This document shows, in pieces, positions 6,578 to 15,015 of a stretch of 41,676 nucleotides of DNA. Under the pieces are notes generated by a model, which searched no databases, was not told the DNA's origin, and worked only from the letters and a program-made list of their open reading frames with translations. Position 1 is the stretch's first letter; each line of letters opens with the position of its first letter. Position numbers and translations under genes: made by a program. The DNA lies in NCBI GenBank assembly GCA_017416685.1, contig JAFQBN010000009.1, positions 1-41,676 of the forward strand, given 5' to 3'. The DNA comes from Oscillospiraceae bacterium. Lineage in GTDB: Bacteria; Bacillota; Clostridia; Oscillospirales; Oscillospiraceae.

Positions 6578-7264
6578 ATGGATTACAAACTGCTCTACAC
6601 CGGCAAGACCAAGAATGTCTACGCCCTGCCCAACGGCAACTGCCTGCTGCTGTTCAAAGATGACTGCACCGGCAAGGACGGTGTGTTCGATCCCGGCGAG
6701 AACTCCGTTGGCCTGACCATTGAGGGCGTGGGTGACGTGAACCTGCGCATGTCCATCTACTACTTTGAGAAAATCAATGCCGCCGGCATCAAGACCCACT
6801 ACGTCAATGCCGACCTGACCAACACCACCATGGAGGTCCTGTCCGCCAAGGTGTTCGGCAAGGGTCTGGAGGTCATTTGCCGCCGCAAGGCCGTGGGTTC
6901 CTTCTACCGCCGCTACAACCAGTACTGCACCGAGGGTCAGGATCTGCCTTACTACGTGGAGACCACCTTCAAAAATGACGAGCTGGGCGATCCTCTGGTC
7001 ACCAAGGACGGTCTGGTCGATCTGGGCGTCATGACCGCCGAGCAGTACGACTCCCTGAAGGCACAGACTCAGGCCATCACCAAGATCGTGGCTGATGATC
7101 TGGCCGCCAAGGGTCTGGAGCTGTACGACATCAAGTTCGAGTTCGGCTACGATGCTGATGGCAATGTTATGCTGATCGACGAGGTGGCCTCCGGCAACAT
7201 GCGCGTGTACAAGGACGGCGAGTACGTGGATCCCATGACCCTGAACAAGCTGTTCTTCGCCTGA
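6578..7264 (+). CDS. purC: SAICAR synthase
   Basis: A 228-residue PurC, the normal bacterial length. It joins CAIR and aspartate with ATP to give SAICAR. Seen: [14 protein letters not shown] at the N terminus (nucleotide loop), [16 protein letters not shown], and [19 protein letters not shown] with the DE metal site. GGGAGGA precedes the ATG by about 8 bases. It follows purE by 42 bases and precedes purF by 26, so they are almost surely co-transcribed. Confidence 0.97.
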   Translation: MDYKLLYTGKTKNVYALPNGNCLLLFKDDCTGKDGVFDPGENSVGLTIEGVGDVNLRMSIYYFEKINAAGIKTHYVNADLTNTTMEVLSAKVFGKGLEVICRRKAVGSFYRRYNQYCTEGQDLPYYVETTFKNDELGDPLVTKDGLVDLGVMTAEQYDSLKAQTQAITKIVADDLAAKGLELYDIKFEFGYDADGNVMLIDEVASGNMRVYKDGEYVDPMTLNKLFFA

Positions 7265-7290
7265 TCCCGCCCATAGGAGAACGATAAAAC

Positions 7291-8718
7291 ATGGGTGGCT
7301 TTTTCGGCGCAGTTTCCAACCGCGATGTAACATTGGACGTGTTCTTCGGCGTGGACTATCACTCCCATCTGGGTACCAAGCGGGCCGGTATGGTCAGCTA
7401 TGATGCGCACAATGGTTTTCACCGTGAGATCCACAGCATCGAGAACACTCCCTTCCGCACCAAATTTGAGAAGGACCTGCACGAGTTCAAGGGCAATATC
7501 GGTATGGGCTGCATTAGCGATACCGACCCCCAGCCCCTACTGGTCCGCTCTCATCTGGGTCTGTACGCCATCAGCACCGTCGGCATCATCAACAATGCCG
7601 ACGAGCTGGTGCAAACCTACTTCTCCGACCACGGACACCAGTTCATGGCCATGAGTTCCGGCAAGGTGAACGCCTCCGAGCTGGTGGCCGCGCTGATCAA
7701 TCAGCGGGAAAATCTGGTGGACGGCATTCTGCACGCCCAGGCGCTGATCCGTGGTTCCATCACCATTCTCATTATGACGCAGGACGGTATCCTGGCTGCC
7801 CGCGACCGGCTGGGCCGTCTGCCCGTCCTGATCGGCAGACACCCCGACGGCAGCCACTGCGTATCCTTCGAGTCCTTCGCCTATCACAAGCTCGGGTACG
7901 AGGATGCTTACGAGCTTGGCCCCCGCGAGATCGTGGCCCTGACCCCCAGCGGATTTGAGACCGTATCCCCCGCCGGCAAGGAGATGAAGATCTGCGCCTT
8001 CCTGTGGACCTACTACGGCTATCCAAACTCCAACTACGAAGGCCGCAACGTGGAGGTCATGCGCTATCGCAACGGCGAGATCATGGCCCGTGACGAGCTG
8101 GCGGCCGGGACACTGCCTGATGTGGACTTCGTTGCCGGTGTGCCCGACTCCGGTGTCCCTCACGCCATTGGCTATTCCAACTGCAGCGGCAAGCACTTTG
8201 CCCGCCCCTATGTGAAGTACACCCCCACCTGGGCCCGTTCTTTCACCCCCGCCGACCAGCGGCTGCGCAGCCAGACCGCAAAAATGAAGCAGATCCCTGT
8301 ACCTGAACTCATTCAGGGCAAGAAACTGCTGTTCGTGGACGATTCCATCGTCCGGGGTACCCAGCTGCGGGAAACCGTGGAATTCCTCTACGAGTCCGGT
8401 GCCAAGGAAGTGCATATGCGCTCTGCCTGCCCCCCCATCATGTACGGCTGCAAGTACCTGAACTTCTCCAGCAGCAAGTCCGAGATGGAACTGCTGGCCC
8501 GTGCCACTGTGCAGGAGCTGGAGGGTGACGAGGGACAAAAGCATCTGGACGAGTACGCCGATGCCCGCACCGAGCGCGGCAAGTGCCTGCTGAAGACCAT
8601 CTGCAACAAATTCGGCTTCGACTCTCTGGGATACCAGTCTTTGGACGGCATGCTGGAGGCTATCGGCCTTGACCGCGACAAAGTTTGTACTTATTGTTGG
8701 ACCGGGGAAGAAAACTAA
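7291..8718 (+). CDS. purF: PurF-like phosphoribosyltransferase with degenerate glutaminase domain
   Basis: A 475-residue protein with the two-domain layout of amidophosphoribosyltransferase. The C-terminal PRTase domain is intact, with the PRPP loop LLFVDDSIVRGTQ, PTWARSFTPADQRLRS and MRSACPPIMYGCKY. The N-terminal Ntn-glutaminase domain looks non-functional: the start reads MGGFFGAV where normal PurF has Met-Cys-Gly (Gly in place of the catalytic Cys), the usual HRGQ-type segment is SHLGTKRAGM, and the HNGN oxyanion segment is TVGIINNADEL. There is no propeptide or other start that would supply a Cys. It may use free ammonia, a partner glutaminase, or serve in regulation. Similar Cys-less homologues in Bacteroides come to mind from memory only. 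The gene is in the purine operon between purC and purM. Confidence 0.88.
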   Translation: MGGFFGAVSNRDVTLDVFFGVDYHSHLGTKRAGMVSYDAHNGFHREIHSIENTPFRTKFEKDLHEFKGNIGMGCISDTDPQPLLVRSHLGLYAISTVGIINNADELVQTYFSDHGHQFMAMSSGKVNASELVAALINQRENLVDGILHAQALIRGSITILIMTQDGILAARDRLGRLPVLIGRHPDGSHCVSFESFAYHKLGYEDAYELGPREIVALTPSGFETVSPAGKEMKICAFLWTYYGYPNSNYEGRNVEVMRYRNGEIMARDELAAGTLPDVDFVAGVPDSGVPHAIGYSNCSGKHFARPYVKYTPTWARSFTPADQRLRSQTAKMKQIPVPELIQGKKLLFVDDSIVRGTQLRETVEFLYESGAKEVHMRSACPPIMYGCKYLNFSSSKSEMELLARATVQELEGDEGQKHLDEYADARTERGKCLLKTICNKFGFDSLGYQSLDGMLEAIGLDRDKVCTYCWTGEEN

Positions 8719-8756
8719 CCCCCTTACGATGAACTTCTGAAAAGGAGCGTTCCGTT

Positions 8757-9809
8757 ATGGATCACAAGAATTCCCATTCCGAATCCTACGCCGCTGCCGG
8801 CGTGGATATCGTGGCCGGCTACCGTGCCGTAGAGCTGATGAAAAAGCACGTTGCCCGCACCCGGAACGAGGGCTGCCTGGACGACGTGGGCGGCTTTGGC
8901 GGCTGCTTTGGCCTGCCCATCGCCGGCATGGAAGAGCCTGTGCTGGTCTCCGGTACCGACGGCTGCGGCACCAAAGTCAAGCTGGCCATTTTGATGGACA
9001 AGCACGACACCATCGGCATCGACGCCGTGGCCATGTGTGTCAACGACATCATCTGCGTGGGTGCAAAGCCCCTGTTCTTCCTGGACTACATTGCCTGCGG
9101 CAAGAACGTCCCCGAGAAGATCGCCGCCATCGTCGGCGGTGTTGCCGAGGGCTGCGTCCAGTCCGGTGCCGCCCTCATCGGCGGCGAAACTGCCGAGCAT
9201 CCCGGTCTGATGCCTGTGGAGGACTACGATCTGGCCGGCTTTGCCGTGGGTATCGTGGACAAGAAAAAGATCATCGACAACACCCGCATGAATGAGGGTG
9301 ACGTGGTCATCGCCCTGCCCTCCACCGGTATCCACTCCAACGGCTTCTCCCTGTGCCGCAAGGTGTTTGACATTGACAACAACAACCCCGAGCTGTACGT
9401 CCCCCGTGATGAGCTGGGCGGCAAGACCATTGCCGAAGCGCTGCTGGTCCCCACCAAGATCTACGTCAAGCCTGTGCTGGCTCTGCTGGAGCAAGTGGAC
9501 GTAAAGGGCATCAGCCACATCACCGGCGGCGGCTTCTACGAGAATATCCCCCGCTCCATCCCCGACGGTCTGTGCGCCAGGATCGACCGCAGCGCCGTCA
9601 AGGTCCTGCCCATTTTCGACCTGATCGCCAAGTGGGGCAACATCCCCGAGCGCGACATGTTCAACACCTACAACATGGGCGTGGGCATGAGCATCGTGGT
9701 CCCCGCCACACAGGTGGACACCGCCCTGTCCGTTCTGAAGGACAACGGCATTGATGCTTACACCATTGGCTCCATTGTCAAGGGCGAGGAAAAGGTGATC
9801 CTCGAATGA
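8757..9809 (+). CDS. purM: Phosphoribosylformylglycinamidine cyclo-ligase (AIR synthase)
   Basis: A 350-residue PurM that closes the imidazole ring: FGAM + ATP gives AIR. Seen: SYAAAGVDI at the N terminus, [60 protein letters not shown] and [13 protein letters not shown], all family landmarks. AAAAGGAG precedes the ATG. The stop overlaps the start of purN (ATGA), which implies translational coupling. Confidence 0.97.
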   Translation: MDHKNSHSESYAAAGVDIVAGYRAVELMKKHVARTRNEGCLDDVGGFGGCFGLPIAGMEEPVLVSGTDGCGTKVKLAILMDKHDTIGIDAVAMCVNDIICVGAKPLFFLDYIACGKNVPEKIAAIVGGVAEGCVQSGAALIGGETAEHPGLMPVEDYDLAGFAVGIVDKKKIIDNTRMNEGDVVIALPSTGIHSNGFSLCRKVFDIDNNNPELYVPRDELGGKTIAEALLVPTKIYVKPVLALLEQVDVKGISHITGGGFYENIPRSIPDGLCARIDRSAVKVLPIFDLIAKWGNIPERDMFNTYNMGVGMSIVVPATQVDTALSVLKDNGIDAYTIGSIVKGEEKVILE

Positions 9810-10429
9810 AGAAGATCGCTGTCCTCGTCTCCGGCGGCGGCACCAATCTGCAGGCGCTGATCGATGCCCAGTCCCGTGGCGAGATCATTGGCGGCGAGAT
9901 CGCCGCCGTCATCTCCTCCACTTCCGATGCTTACGCGCTGCAGCGCGCCGCCATGGCCGGTATCCCCGGCTTCGTGGTAGCCCGCAAGCAGTTTGACTCC
10001 AACCGCGCCATGACTTTAGCTTTGGTGGACAAGCTCCGCGAGTTGAACATCGATCTGGTGGTACTTGCCGGTTTTATGGTCATTCTCACTGAGGAGATGG
10101 TGGATGCCTACCCCAACGCCATCATCAACGTCCACCCCGCCCTGATCCCCTCTTTCGCCGGTCCGGGCTGCTACGGCCTGCACGTGCATGAGAAAGCACT
10201 GGAATACGGCGTAAAGCTGTCCGGTGCCACGGTGCATTTTGTCAGTGCCGAGTGCGACGGCGGCCCCATCATCAGCCAGAAGGCTGTTGAGGTGCTGCCC
10301 GACGACACCCCCGAGGTGCTGCAGCGGCGCATTATGGAGCAGGCCGAGTGGAAGCTTCTGCCCCAGGCCGTGTCCCTGTTCTGTCAGGGGCGTCTGCAGG
10401 TGGAGGGCCGCACCGTCCGGGTGCTTTAA
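9806..10429 (+). CDS. purN: Phosphoribosylglycinamide formyltransferase (10-formyl-THF type)
   Basis: A 207-residue GAR transformylase that moves a formyl group from 10-formyl-tetrahydrofolate to GAR. Seen: [16 protein letters not shown] at the N terminus, the catalytic Asn-His segment [11 protein letters not shown] and the [11 protein letters not shown] loop with the catalytic Asp. Starts inside the purM stop (ATGA overlap). It is the last gene before the ZTP riboswitch, which begins about 15 bases after the stop. Confidence 0.97.
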   Translation: MKKIAVLVSGGGTNLQALIDAQSRGEIIGGEIAAVISSTSDAYALQRAAMAGIPGFVVARKQFDSNRAMTLALVDKLRELNIDLVVLAGFMVILTEEMVDAYPNAIINVHPALIPSFAGPGCYGLHVHEKALEYGVKLSGATVHFVSAECDGGPIISQKAVEVLPDDTPEVLQRRIMEQAEWKLLPQAVSLFCQGRLQVEGRTVRVL

Positions 10430-10444
10430 GCAACAACTTAACTG

Positions 10445-10515
10445 CGTGCGATATGACTGACGGAAGTGGAATTGACCACAGGGAATACCGCATAAGAAAT
10501 GCCGACCGTCTGGGC
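10445..10515 (+). promoter_or_regulatory. ZTP (pfl) riboswitch
   Basis: The consensus elements of the pfl/ZTP motif are visible: P1 TGCG/CGCA (10447-10450 with 10489-10492), the ACTGACGG segment, P2 GTGG/CCAC (10466-10469 with 10476-10479) followed by AGGGAA, and the highly conserved 3' element GCCGACCGTCTGGGC (10501-10515). The pseudoknot GACGG (10459-10463) with CCGTC (10506-10510) is present. The motif senses ZTP/ZMP (AICAR phosphates), which pile up when 10-formyl-THF is short. It controls the downstream IMP-forming genes. Confidence 0.93.
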
Positions 10516-10549
10516 GCACCGTACACCACTGTATCGGTGCGCCTTTTTT
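10513..10549 (+). terminator. Expression-platform terminator of the ZTP riboswitch
   Basis: Stem GGCGCACCG (10513-10521) with CGGTGCGCC (10535-10543), an inner TACA/TGTA pairing, then TTTTTT. Its 5' arm starts inside the riboswitch P3 (GGC of CTGGGC), so ligand binding and terminator formation exclude each other. Confidence 0.92.
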
Positions 10550-10571
10550 AACAGAGAAAGGAGAAACGACT

Positions 10572-11279
10572 ATGCAGCTTTTGGATTTCAACAACATCCT
10601 GCGCAACCACGCCTACCCCGGCCGGGGCATCATGCTGGGCCGCTCCGCCGACAATAAGAAGGCCGTTATCGCCTACTTTATCATGGGCCGCAGCGAGAAC
10701 AGCCGCAACCGCATCTTCGAGACCACCTCCGACGGCATCCGTACCAAGGCTTTCGACGAGTCCAAGATGGTGGACCCCTCCCTCATCATCTACCACCCCG
10801 TCCGTGTGCTGAACGGTGACACCATTGTCACCAACGGCGACCAGACCGACACCATCCGTGACTTCATGCTGGAGGGCAAAAGCTATATCGAGGCTCTGCG
10901 CACTCGCTGCTACGAGCCTGATCCCCCCAACTACACCCCCCGCATCTCCGGCGTGGTGAACAAGGACGGCTCCTACTGCCTGTCCATCCTCAAGTCCGCC
11001 GACGGCAACCCCGACTGCAACCACCGTTTCTTCTATGAGTACGATGCTCCCGTGGCCGGCACCGGCCACTTCATCCACACCTATCAGGAGAACCTGGACC
11101 CCCTGCCCTCTTTCGAGGGTGAACCCCGCAAGGTGGCCGTCACCGCTCCCGACGCTAAGACCCTGGCCGACGAGCTGTGGGCCAGCCTGAACGCGGACAA
11201 CAAGGTTTCTCTGTTCGTGGAGTATATCGACCTGTCCACCGGCGCGCGCGACAACGTCACCATCAACAAGCACAACTAA
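10572..11279 (+). CDS. purO: IMP cyclohydrolase, PurO-like
   Basis: A 235-residue protein of the PurO-like IMP cyclohydrolase family, best known from archaea; it would close FAICAR to IMP. Seen: GRGIMLGRSADNKKAVIAYF at the N terminus, SRNRIF, and the NGDTIVTNGDQTDTI segment that parallels the SNGSHTDTI region of archaeal PurO. It has no similarity to the MGS-like cyclohydrolase domain of normal bacterial PurH. AAAGGAG lies 9-15 bases upstream of the ATG. It directly follows the ZTP riboswitch and precedes the stand-alone transformylase, so the two last steps are made by separate proteins. Confidence 0.88.
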   Translation: MQLLDFNNILRNHAYPGRGIMLGRSADNKKAVIAYFIMGRSENSRNRIFETTSDGIRTKAFDESKMVDPSLIIYHPVRVLNGDTIVTNGDQTDTIRDFMLEGKSYIEALRTRCYEPDPPNYTPRISGVVNKDGSYCLSILKSADGNPDCNHRFFYEYDAPVAGTGHFIHTYQENLDPLPSFEGEPRKVAVTAPDAKTLADELWASLNADNKVSLFVEYIDLSTGARDNVTINKHN

Positions 11280-11281
11280 CC

Positions 11282-11437
11282 CAAATCAAAAGACAAGTCT
11301 TTTGATTTGAATTAAGTTTGCGGCCCCCTGCAGCGCACTCGCTGCGCTCGCACGTTTGTGGGCCGAGAAGTGTTTTTTCCGACGCACATGTCGCCGAAAA
11401 AAACATTTGCAATTCTTTCGCCGCTGCGGCGGCGAAA
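11282..11437. repeat. Hairpin-dense intergenic island 1 (purO-purH)
   Basis: The 207-base gap holds four consecutive hairpins: a 13-bp perfect palindrome with a 2-base loop (11282-11309); GCAGCG-CACT-CGCTGC (11330-11345) enclosed by CGGCCC (11321-11326)/GGGCCG (11360-11365); a long T6/A6-armed stem (about 11368-11409) with CGAC/GTCG at its tip; and TTTCGCCGC-TGCG-GCGGCGAAA (11416-11437). The first lacks a T-run. No gene or known riboswitch was recognised. Confidence 0.75.
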
Positions 11438-11486
11438 CAGCAGGACAACGACAAAAATCTATCTTTTGGAAAGGCATGTGACTTAA

Positions 11487-12659
11487 ATGACCGAACTGGA
11501 ACTGAAGTATGGCTGTAACCCCAACCAGAAGCCTGCCCGCATTTACATGGAGGGCCGCGAGCTGCCTCTGACTGTCCTGAACGGCAAGCCCGGCTACATC
11601 AATTTTATGGACGCCCTGAATTCCTGGCAGCTGGTCAAGGCCCTGAAGAAGTCCACCGGCCTGCCCGCCGCCGCCTCCTTCAAGCATGTCTCCCCCGCCG
11701 GCGCCGCTCTGGGTAAGCCCCTGACCGATGTGGAGCGCAAGATCTACTTCGCCCCCGAGGGTGACCTGTCCCCCATCGCCTGCGCCTACATCCGCGCCCG
11801 CGGTGCTGACCGTCTGTGTTCCTTCGGCGACTGGGCCGCTCTGTCCGACACCTGCGATGCCGACACCGCCCGTTATCTGGCCGCCGAGGTGTCCGACGGC
11901 GTCATCGCCCCCGCCTACACCGACGAGGCATTGGAGATCCTGAAGTCCAAGCGCAAGGGCGGCTACAACGTGGTGCAGATCGACCCCGATTACGAGCCTG
12001 ACCCCGCCGAGCGCCGCAATATCTACGGCATCTGGTTTGAGCAGGGCTACAACGACCTGTCCATCGACGAGAAGATGCTGGAGAACATCGTCACCGCCAA
12101 CAAGGAGCTGTCCCAGGACGCCAAGAATGATATGCTCCTGTCCCTCATCACCCTGAAGTACACCCAGTCCAACTCCGTGTGCTACGTCAAGGACGGCATG
12201 ACCATCGGCGTGGGCGCCGGTCAGCAAAGCCGCATCCACTGCACCCGTCTTGCCGGCAACAAGGCCGACATCTGGTGGCTGCGTCAGCATCCCAAGGTGC
12301 TGGGTCTGCAGTTCGTGGACGGCATCCGCCGCCCCGACCGTGACAACGCCATCGACATCTACATCTCCGACGAGCATGACGACGTGCTGGCCGAGGGCGT
12401 GTGGCAGAACACCTTCAAAGTCCGTCCCGAGGTGCTGACCGAGGCTGAGAAGAAAGAGTGGATTTCCAAAATGTCCGGTGTGACCGTGGGTTCCGATGCC
12501 TTCTTCCCCTTTGGTGACAATGTGGAGCGCGCCCGCAAGTCCGGCGTGCAGTACATCGCCCAGCCCGGCGGCTCCATCCGCGACGATCAGGTTATCGCCA
12601 CCGCCGACAAGTACGGCATGGTCATGGCCTTTACCGGCATTAGACTCTTCCATCACTGA
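11487..12659 (+). CDS. purH: AICAR formyltransferase, stand-alone PurH C-terminal domain
   Basis: A 390-residue protein that contains only the AICAR transformylase half of PurH; the N-terminal IMP cyclohydrolase domain is missing and its role would be taken by the PurO-like protein encoded just upstream. It formylates AICAR with 10-formyl-THF. Seen: LKYGCNPNQKPARIY at the start, the catalytic Lys-His motif SFKHVSPAGAA, YTQSNSVCYVKDGMTIGVGA and DAFFPFGDN, IAQPGGSIRDD. GGAAAGG precedes the ATG. It lies downstream of the ZTP riboswitch and between two hairpin-rich gaps. Confidence 0.96.
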   Translation: MTELELKYGCNPNQKPARIYMEGRELPLTVLNGKPGYINFMDALNSWQLVKALKKSTGLPAAASFKHVSPAGAALGKPLTDVERKIYFAPEGDLSPIACAYIRARGADRLCSFGDWAALSDTCDADTARYLAAEVSDGVIAPAYTDEALEILKSKRKGGYNVVQIDPDYEPDPAERRNIYGIWFEQGYNDLSIDEKMLENIVTANKELSQDAKNDMLLSLITLKYTQSNSVCYVKDGMTIGVGAGQQSRIHCTRLAGNKADIWWLRQHPKVLGLQFVDGIRRPDRDNAIDIYISDEHDDVLAEGVWQNTFKVRPEVLTEAEKKEWISKMSGVTVGSDAFFPFGDNVERARKSGVQYIAQPGGSIRDDQVIATADKYGMVMAFTGIRLFHH

Positions 12660-12665
12660 GTTTCC

Positions 12666-12851
12666 CATAGGGGGGGATTTCTTCCCCCCTATGTACAAAA
12701 TCGCCGCGCCGCAAGCGGCACAACGCTTTTGATACCCCCCTCGCCTTCGCCCGCGAAGGCGGCCCTGGCCGCCACGGCCAGGGGCAGTGGTGTGCTGCGC
12801 AGGCGCATGTCCTGCTCCGCACGATTTAACCAATTCGCCGTAACCGGCGAA
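12666..12851. repeat. Hairpin-dense intergenic island 2 (purH-purD)
   Basis: The 230-base gap holds at least five hairpins: CATAGGGGGG/CCCCCCTATG (12666-12693, 10 bp), GCCGC/GCGGC (12708-12719), CGCCTTCGC/GCGAAGGCG (12742-12761, 9 bp, 2-base loop), CCCTGGCCG/CGGCCAGGG (12763-12783, 9 bp, loop CCA) and TTCGCCG/CGGCGAA (12834-12851). None is followed by a clear T-run, so ordinary termination is unlikely. No gene was recognised here. Confidence 0.75.
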
Positions 12852-12889
12852 CTCTGCGAGGCTTATTAACGAGAGGAGCATACGCAAAC

Positions 12890-14146
12890 ATGAAAGTATT
12901 AGTCGTCGGCGGTGGCGGCCGTGAGCACGCCATCTGCTGGAAGCTGGCTCAGTCCCCCCGGGTGACCCAGCTGTTCTGCGCTCCCGGCAACGCCGGTATT
13001 GCACAGGTGGCCACCTGCGTTCCCATCAAGGCCACCGATGTTGAAAGCATGGTCAAGTGGGCTAAGGAAAACGCCATGGACTTTGTCATGGTGGCTCCCG
13101 ATGACCCTCTGGCTCTGGGTATGGTGGACGCCATGGAGGCCGCGGGCATCCCCGCTTTTGGCCCCCGTGCCAATGCCGCCATCATTGAGGCCAGCAAGGC
13201 CTTTTCCAAGGAATTGATGAAGAAATACAACATCCCCACTGCCAAGTACGAGACCTTTACAGACCTTGAGGCCGCTCTGTCCTACATCCGTGAGCAGGGC
13301 GCACCCATCGTGGTCAAGGCCGACGGTCTGGCTCTGGGCAAGGGCGTCGTGGTCGCCGCCACCGTTGAGGAGGCGGAGACCGCCGTGCGCGAGATGATGG
13401 AGGACAAGAAGTTCGGTGCCTCCGGCTCCACCGTGGTCATTGAGGAATGCATGGTGGGTCCCGAGGTCACCGTGCTGGCCTTCTGCGATGGGGAGCATCT
13501 GGTCCCCATGCTGTCCAGTCAGGATCACAAGCGCGCCTATGACGGCAACCGCGGTCCCAACACCGGCGGTATGGGCGCTTTCTGCCCCTCCCCCAACTAC
13601 ACCGCTGAGGTGGCCGAGTTCTGTCAGAAGAACATCTTCCTGCCCACCGTCAACGCCCTGAAGGCCGAGGGTCGCCCCTTCAAGGGCGTGATCTACTTCG
13701 GCCTGATGCTGACAAAGGACGGCCCCCGGGTGGTGGAGTACAACGCCCGCTTCGGTGACCCCGAGACGCAGCCCATCCTGTCCATGCTGGAAACCGACCT
13801 GCTGGACATCTTCGAAGCTTGCGTCAACGGCACGCTGGACAAGGTGGACATCAAGTGGAAGGACGGCGCCGCCTGCTGCATTGTGCTGGCCTCCGGCGGC
13901 TATCCCGTGTCCTACGAAAGCGGCTATCCCATTTCCGGTCTGGAGGAAGCGGCCAAGCTGGCCACCGTGTTCCACGCCGGCACCAAGCTGAACGACAAGG
14001 GTGAGATCGTCAACGCCGGCGGCCGTGTGCTGGGCGTGACCGCCACCGGCATCAGCCTGCCCGAGGCCATCGAAAAGGCCTACGCCGGCTGCAAGCCCAT
14101 CACTTGGACCGATATGCACTTCCGCACCGACATCGGCAAGGTGTAA
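12890..14146 (+). CDS. purD: Phosphoribosylamine-glycine ligase (GAR synthetase)
   Basis: A 418-residue ATP-grasp ligase, normal PurD length, that joins phosphoribosylamine and glycine. Seen: VLVVGGGGREHAICWKL at the N terminus, the ATP-grasp segments IVVKADGLALGKGVVVAAT and SSQDHKRAYDGNRGPNTGG, and the metal-binding VVEYNARFGDPETQ. GAGAGGAG lies upstream of the ATG. Last gene of the purine cluster, ended by a strong terminator. It uses the product of PurF, whose glutaminase half is degenerate here. Confidence 0.97.
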   Translation: MKVLVVGGGGREHAICWKLAQSPRVTQLFCAPGNAGIAQVATCVPIKATDVESMVKWAKENAMDFVMVAPDDPLALGMVDAMEAAGIPAFGPRANAAIIEASKAFSKELMKKYNIPTAKYETFTDLEAALSYIREQGAPIVVKADGLALGKGVVVAATVEEAETAVREMMEDKKFGASGSTVVIEECMVGPEVTVLAFCDGEHLVPMLSSQDHKRAYDGNRGPNTGGMGAFCPSPNYTAEVAEFCQKNIFLPTVNALKAEGRPFKGVIYFGLMLTKDGPRVVEYNARFGDPETQPILSMLETDLLDIFEACVNGTLDKVDIKWKDGAACCIVLASGGYPVSYESGYPISGLEEAAKLATVFHAGTKLNDKGEIVNAGGRVLGVTATGISLPEAIEKAYAGCKPITWTDMHFRTDIGKV

Positions 14147-14150
14147 AAAC

Positions 14151-14188
14151 AAAAAACTGCCCCGTCCTCACGGACGGGGCAGTTTTTT
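14151..14188. terminator. Bidirectional terminator after purD
   Basis: AAAAAACTGCCCCGTCC-TCA-CGGACGGGGCAGTTTTTT style stem with A/T runs on both sides; it serves purD (plus) and the coiled-coil gene (minus). Confidence 0.95.
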
Positions 14189-14194
14189 ATTGTC

Positions 14195-14812
14195 TTATTC
14201 CTTTTCGGCGTCCCGGACAAACTGCTCCATAGCATTGTTCTGCCGGTCCATACACAGAGAGATGTTCCCCAAACTCTGACGCACCCGGTCCAAATCACCG
14301 GCAGCGTGGGACACGGTACTCTCCACCACGGCGCGCAGTTCGTCGTATTCACGGCGCACCTGCAGCACCCACTGACGGGTCTGCTCCTGCAGCTTATCGG
14401 CCTCTGCCTTGGCCTCATTCACGATACCCTGCGCCCGCTGATGGGCCTCCAGCTCGATACCGGCGGCGCGCTCCTTGATGGCAAGGTACGCGGCAGCATC
14501 CGGCTCCAGCTCGGACACCCGGCGGCGCAGCCGCTCCACCTCGGCTTCCAGTCCGGGCAGCCGGCCGGCCTTTTCCGCCGTTTCCTGCGCCTGCCGGCGG
14601 CAGTCGTCCCGCTCGCCGGTCATGGCGGCAAGGGTCTGCTCCGCACGGACGGCGCGCTGCTGCGCCTCGTCCCGCTGTGCGGTCATGTCGGACAGCTGCC
14701 TGTTGAGCTGCTCCACCTTTTCGTTCTGCTCCGCGGCGGCAGTGGTGATGTAGTTGATCACGTCCTTGCGATTGAAACCGCCGAAGGCCGAACCTCTGAA
14801 CCGGTTGTCCAT
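14195..14812 (-). CDS. Coiled-coil protein with DivIVA-like N terminus
   Basis: A 205-residue, highly charged protein. The first 20 or so residues (RGSAFGGFNRKDVINYI) resemble the short membrane-targeting N-terminal region of DivIVA/GpsB-type proteins; the rest is almost wholly heptad-like coiled coil (LNRQLSDMTAQRDEAQQRA, LEAEVERLRRRVSELE) with Ala-rich C-terminal helices. Start ATG 14812 is preferred to one 33 bases upstream because GAGAGGTG lies just before it. DivIVA-family proteins organise septum and wall growth at poles; that role is only suggested by the N terminus. No strong promoter was found. It converges with purD and diverges from murJ. Confidence 0.65.
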   Translation of the reverse strand: MDNRFRGSAFGGFNRKDVINYITTAAAEQNEKVEQLNRQLSDMTAQRDEAQQRAVRAEQTLAAMTGERDDCRRQAQETAEKAGRLPGLEAEVERLRRRVSELEPDAAAYLAIKERAAGIELEAHQRAQGIVNEAKAEADKLQEQTRQWVLQVRREYDELRAVVESTVSHAAGDLDRVRQSLGNISLCMDRQNNAMEQFVRDAEKE

Positions 14813-14951
14813 AGGACACCTCTCTCCCGCCCAAAAAGGGCGCAATAATCATACTCTGGGCCTATTTTATCACACTCTGTCGAAAAAAACAATCATCTTT
14901 TCGTACAGTGGCCTCTTTGCCGAAAAAACAGCATTTTTCTACCCGTAACGG

Positions 14952-14981
14952 TTGAAACTTCCCGGCTGTTCATGGTAAAAT
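14952..14981 (+). promoter_or_regulatory. Likely promoter of the murJ operon
   Basis: -35 TTGAAA (14952-14957), 18-bp spacer, -10 TAAAAT (14976-14981), overlapping a TATACT at 14981-14986. Supports the GTG start at 15016. Confidence 0.6.
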
Positions 14982-15015
14982 ATACTGATTATATATGCCG
15001 TTGGGAGGCGTGAGC

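Noticed and set aside
11282-11309. The 13-bp palindrome after purO as an intrinsic terminator
   Set aside because: It is followed by AATTAAG and not by a T-run, and purH downstream has no other promoter that I can see.
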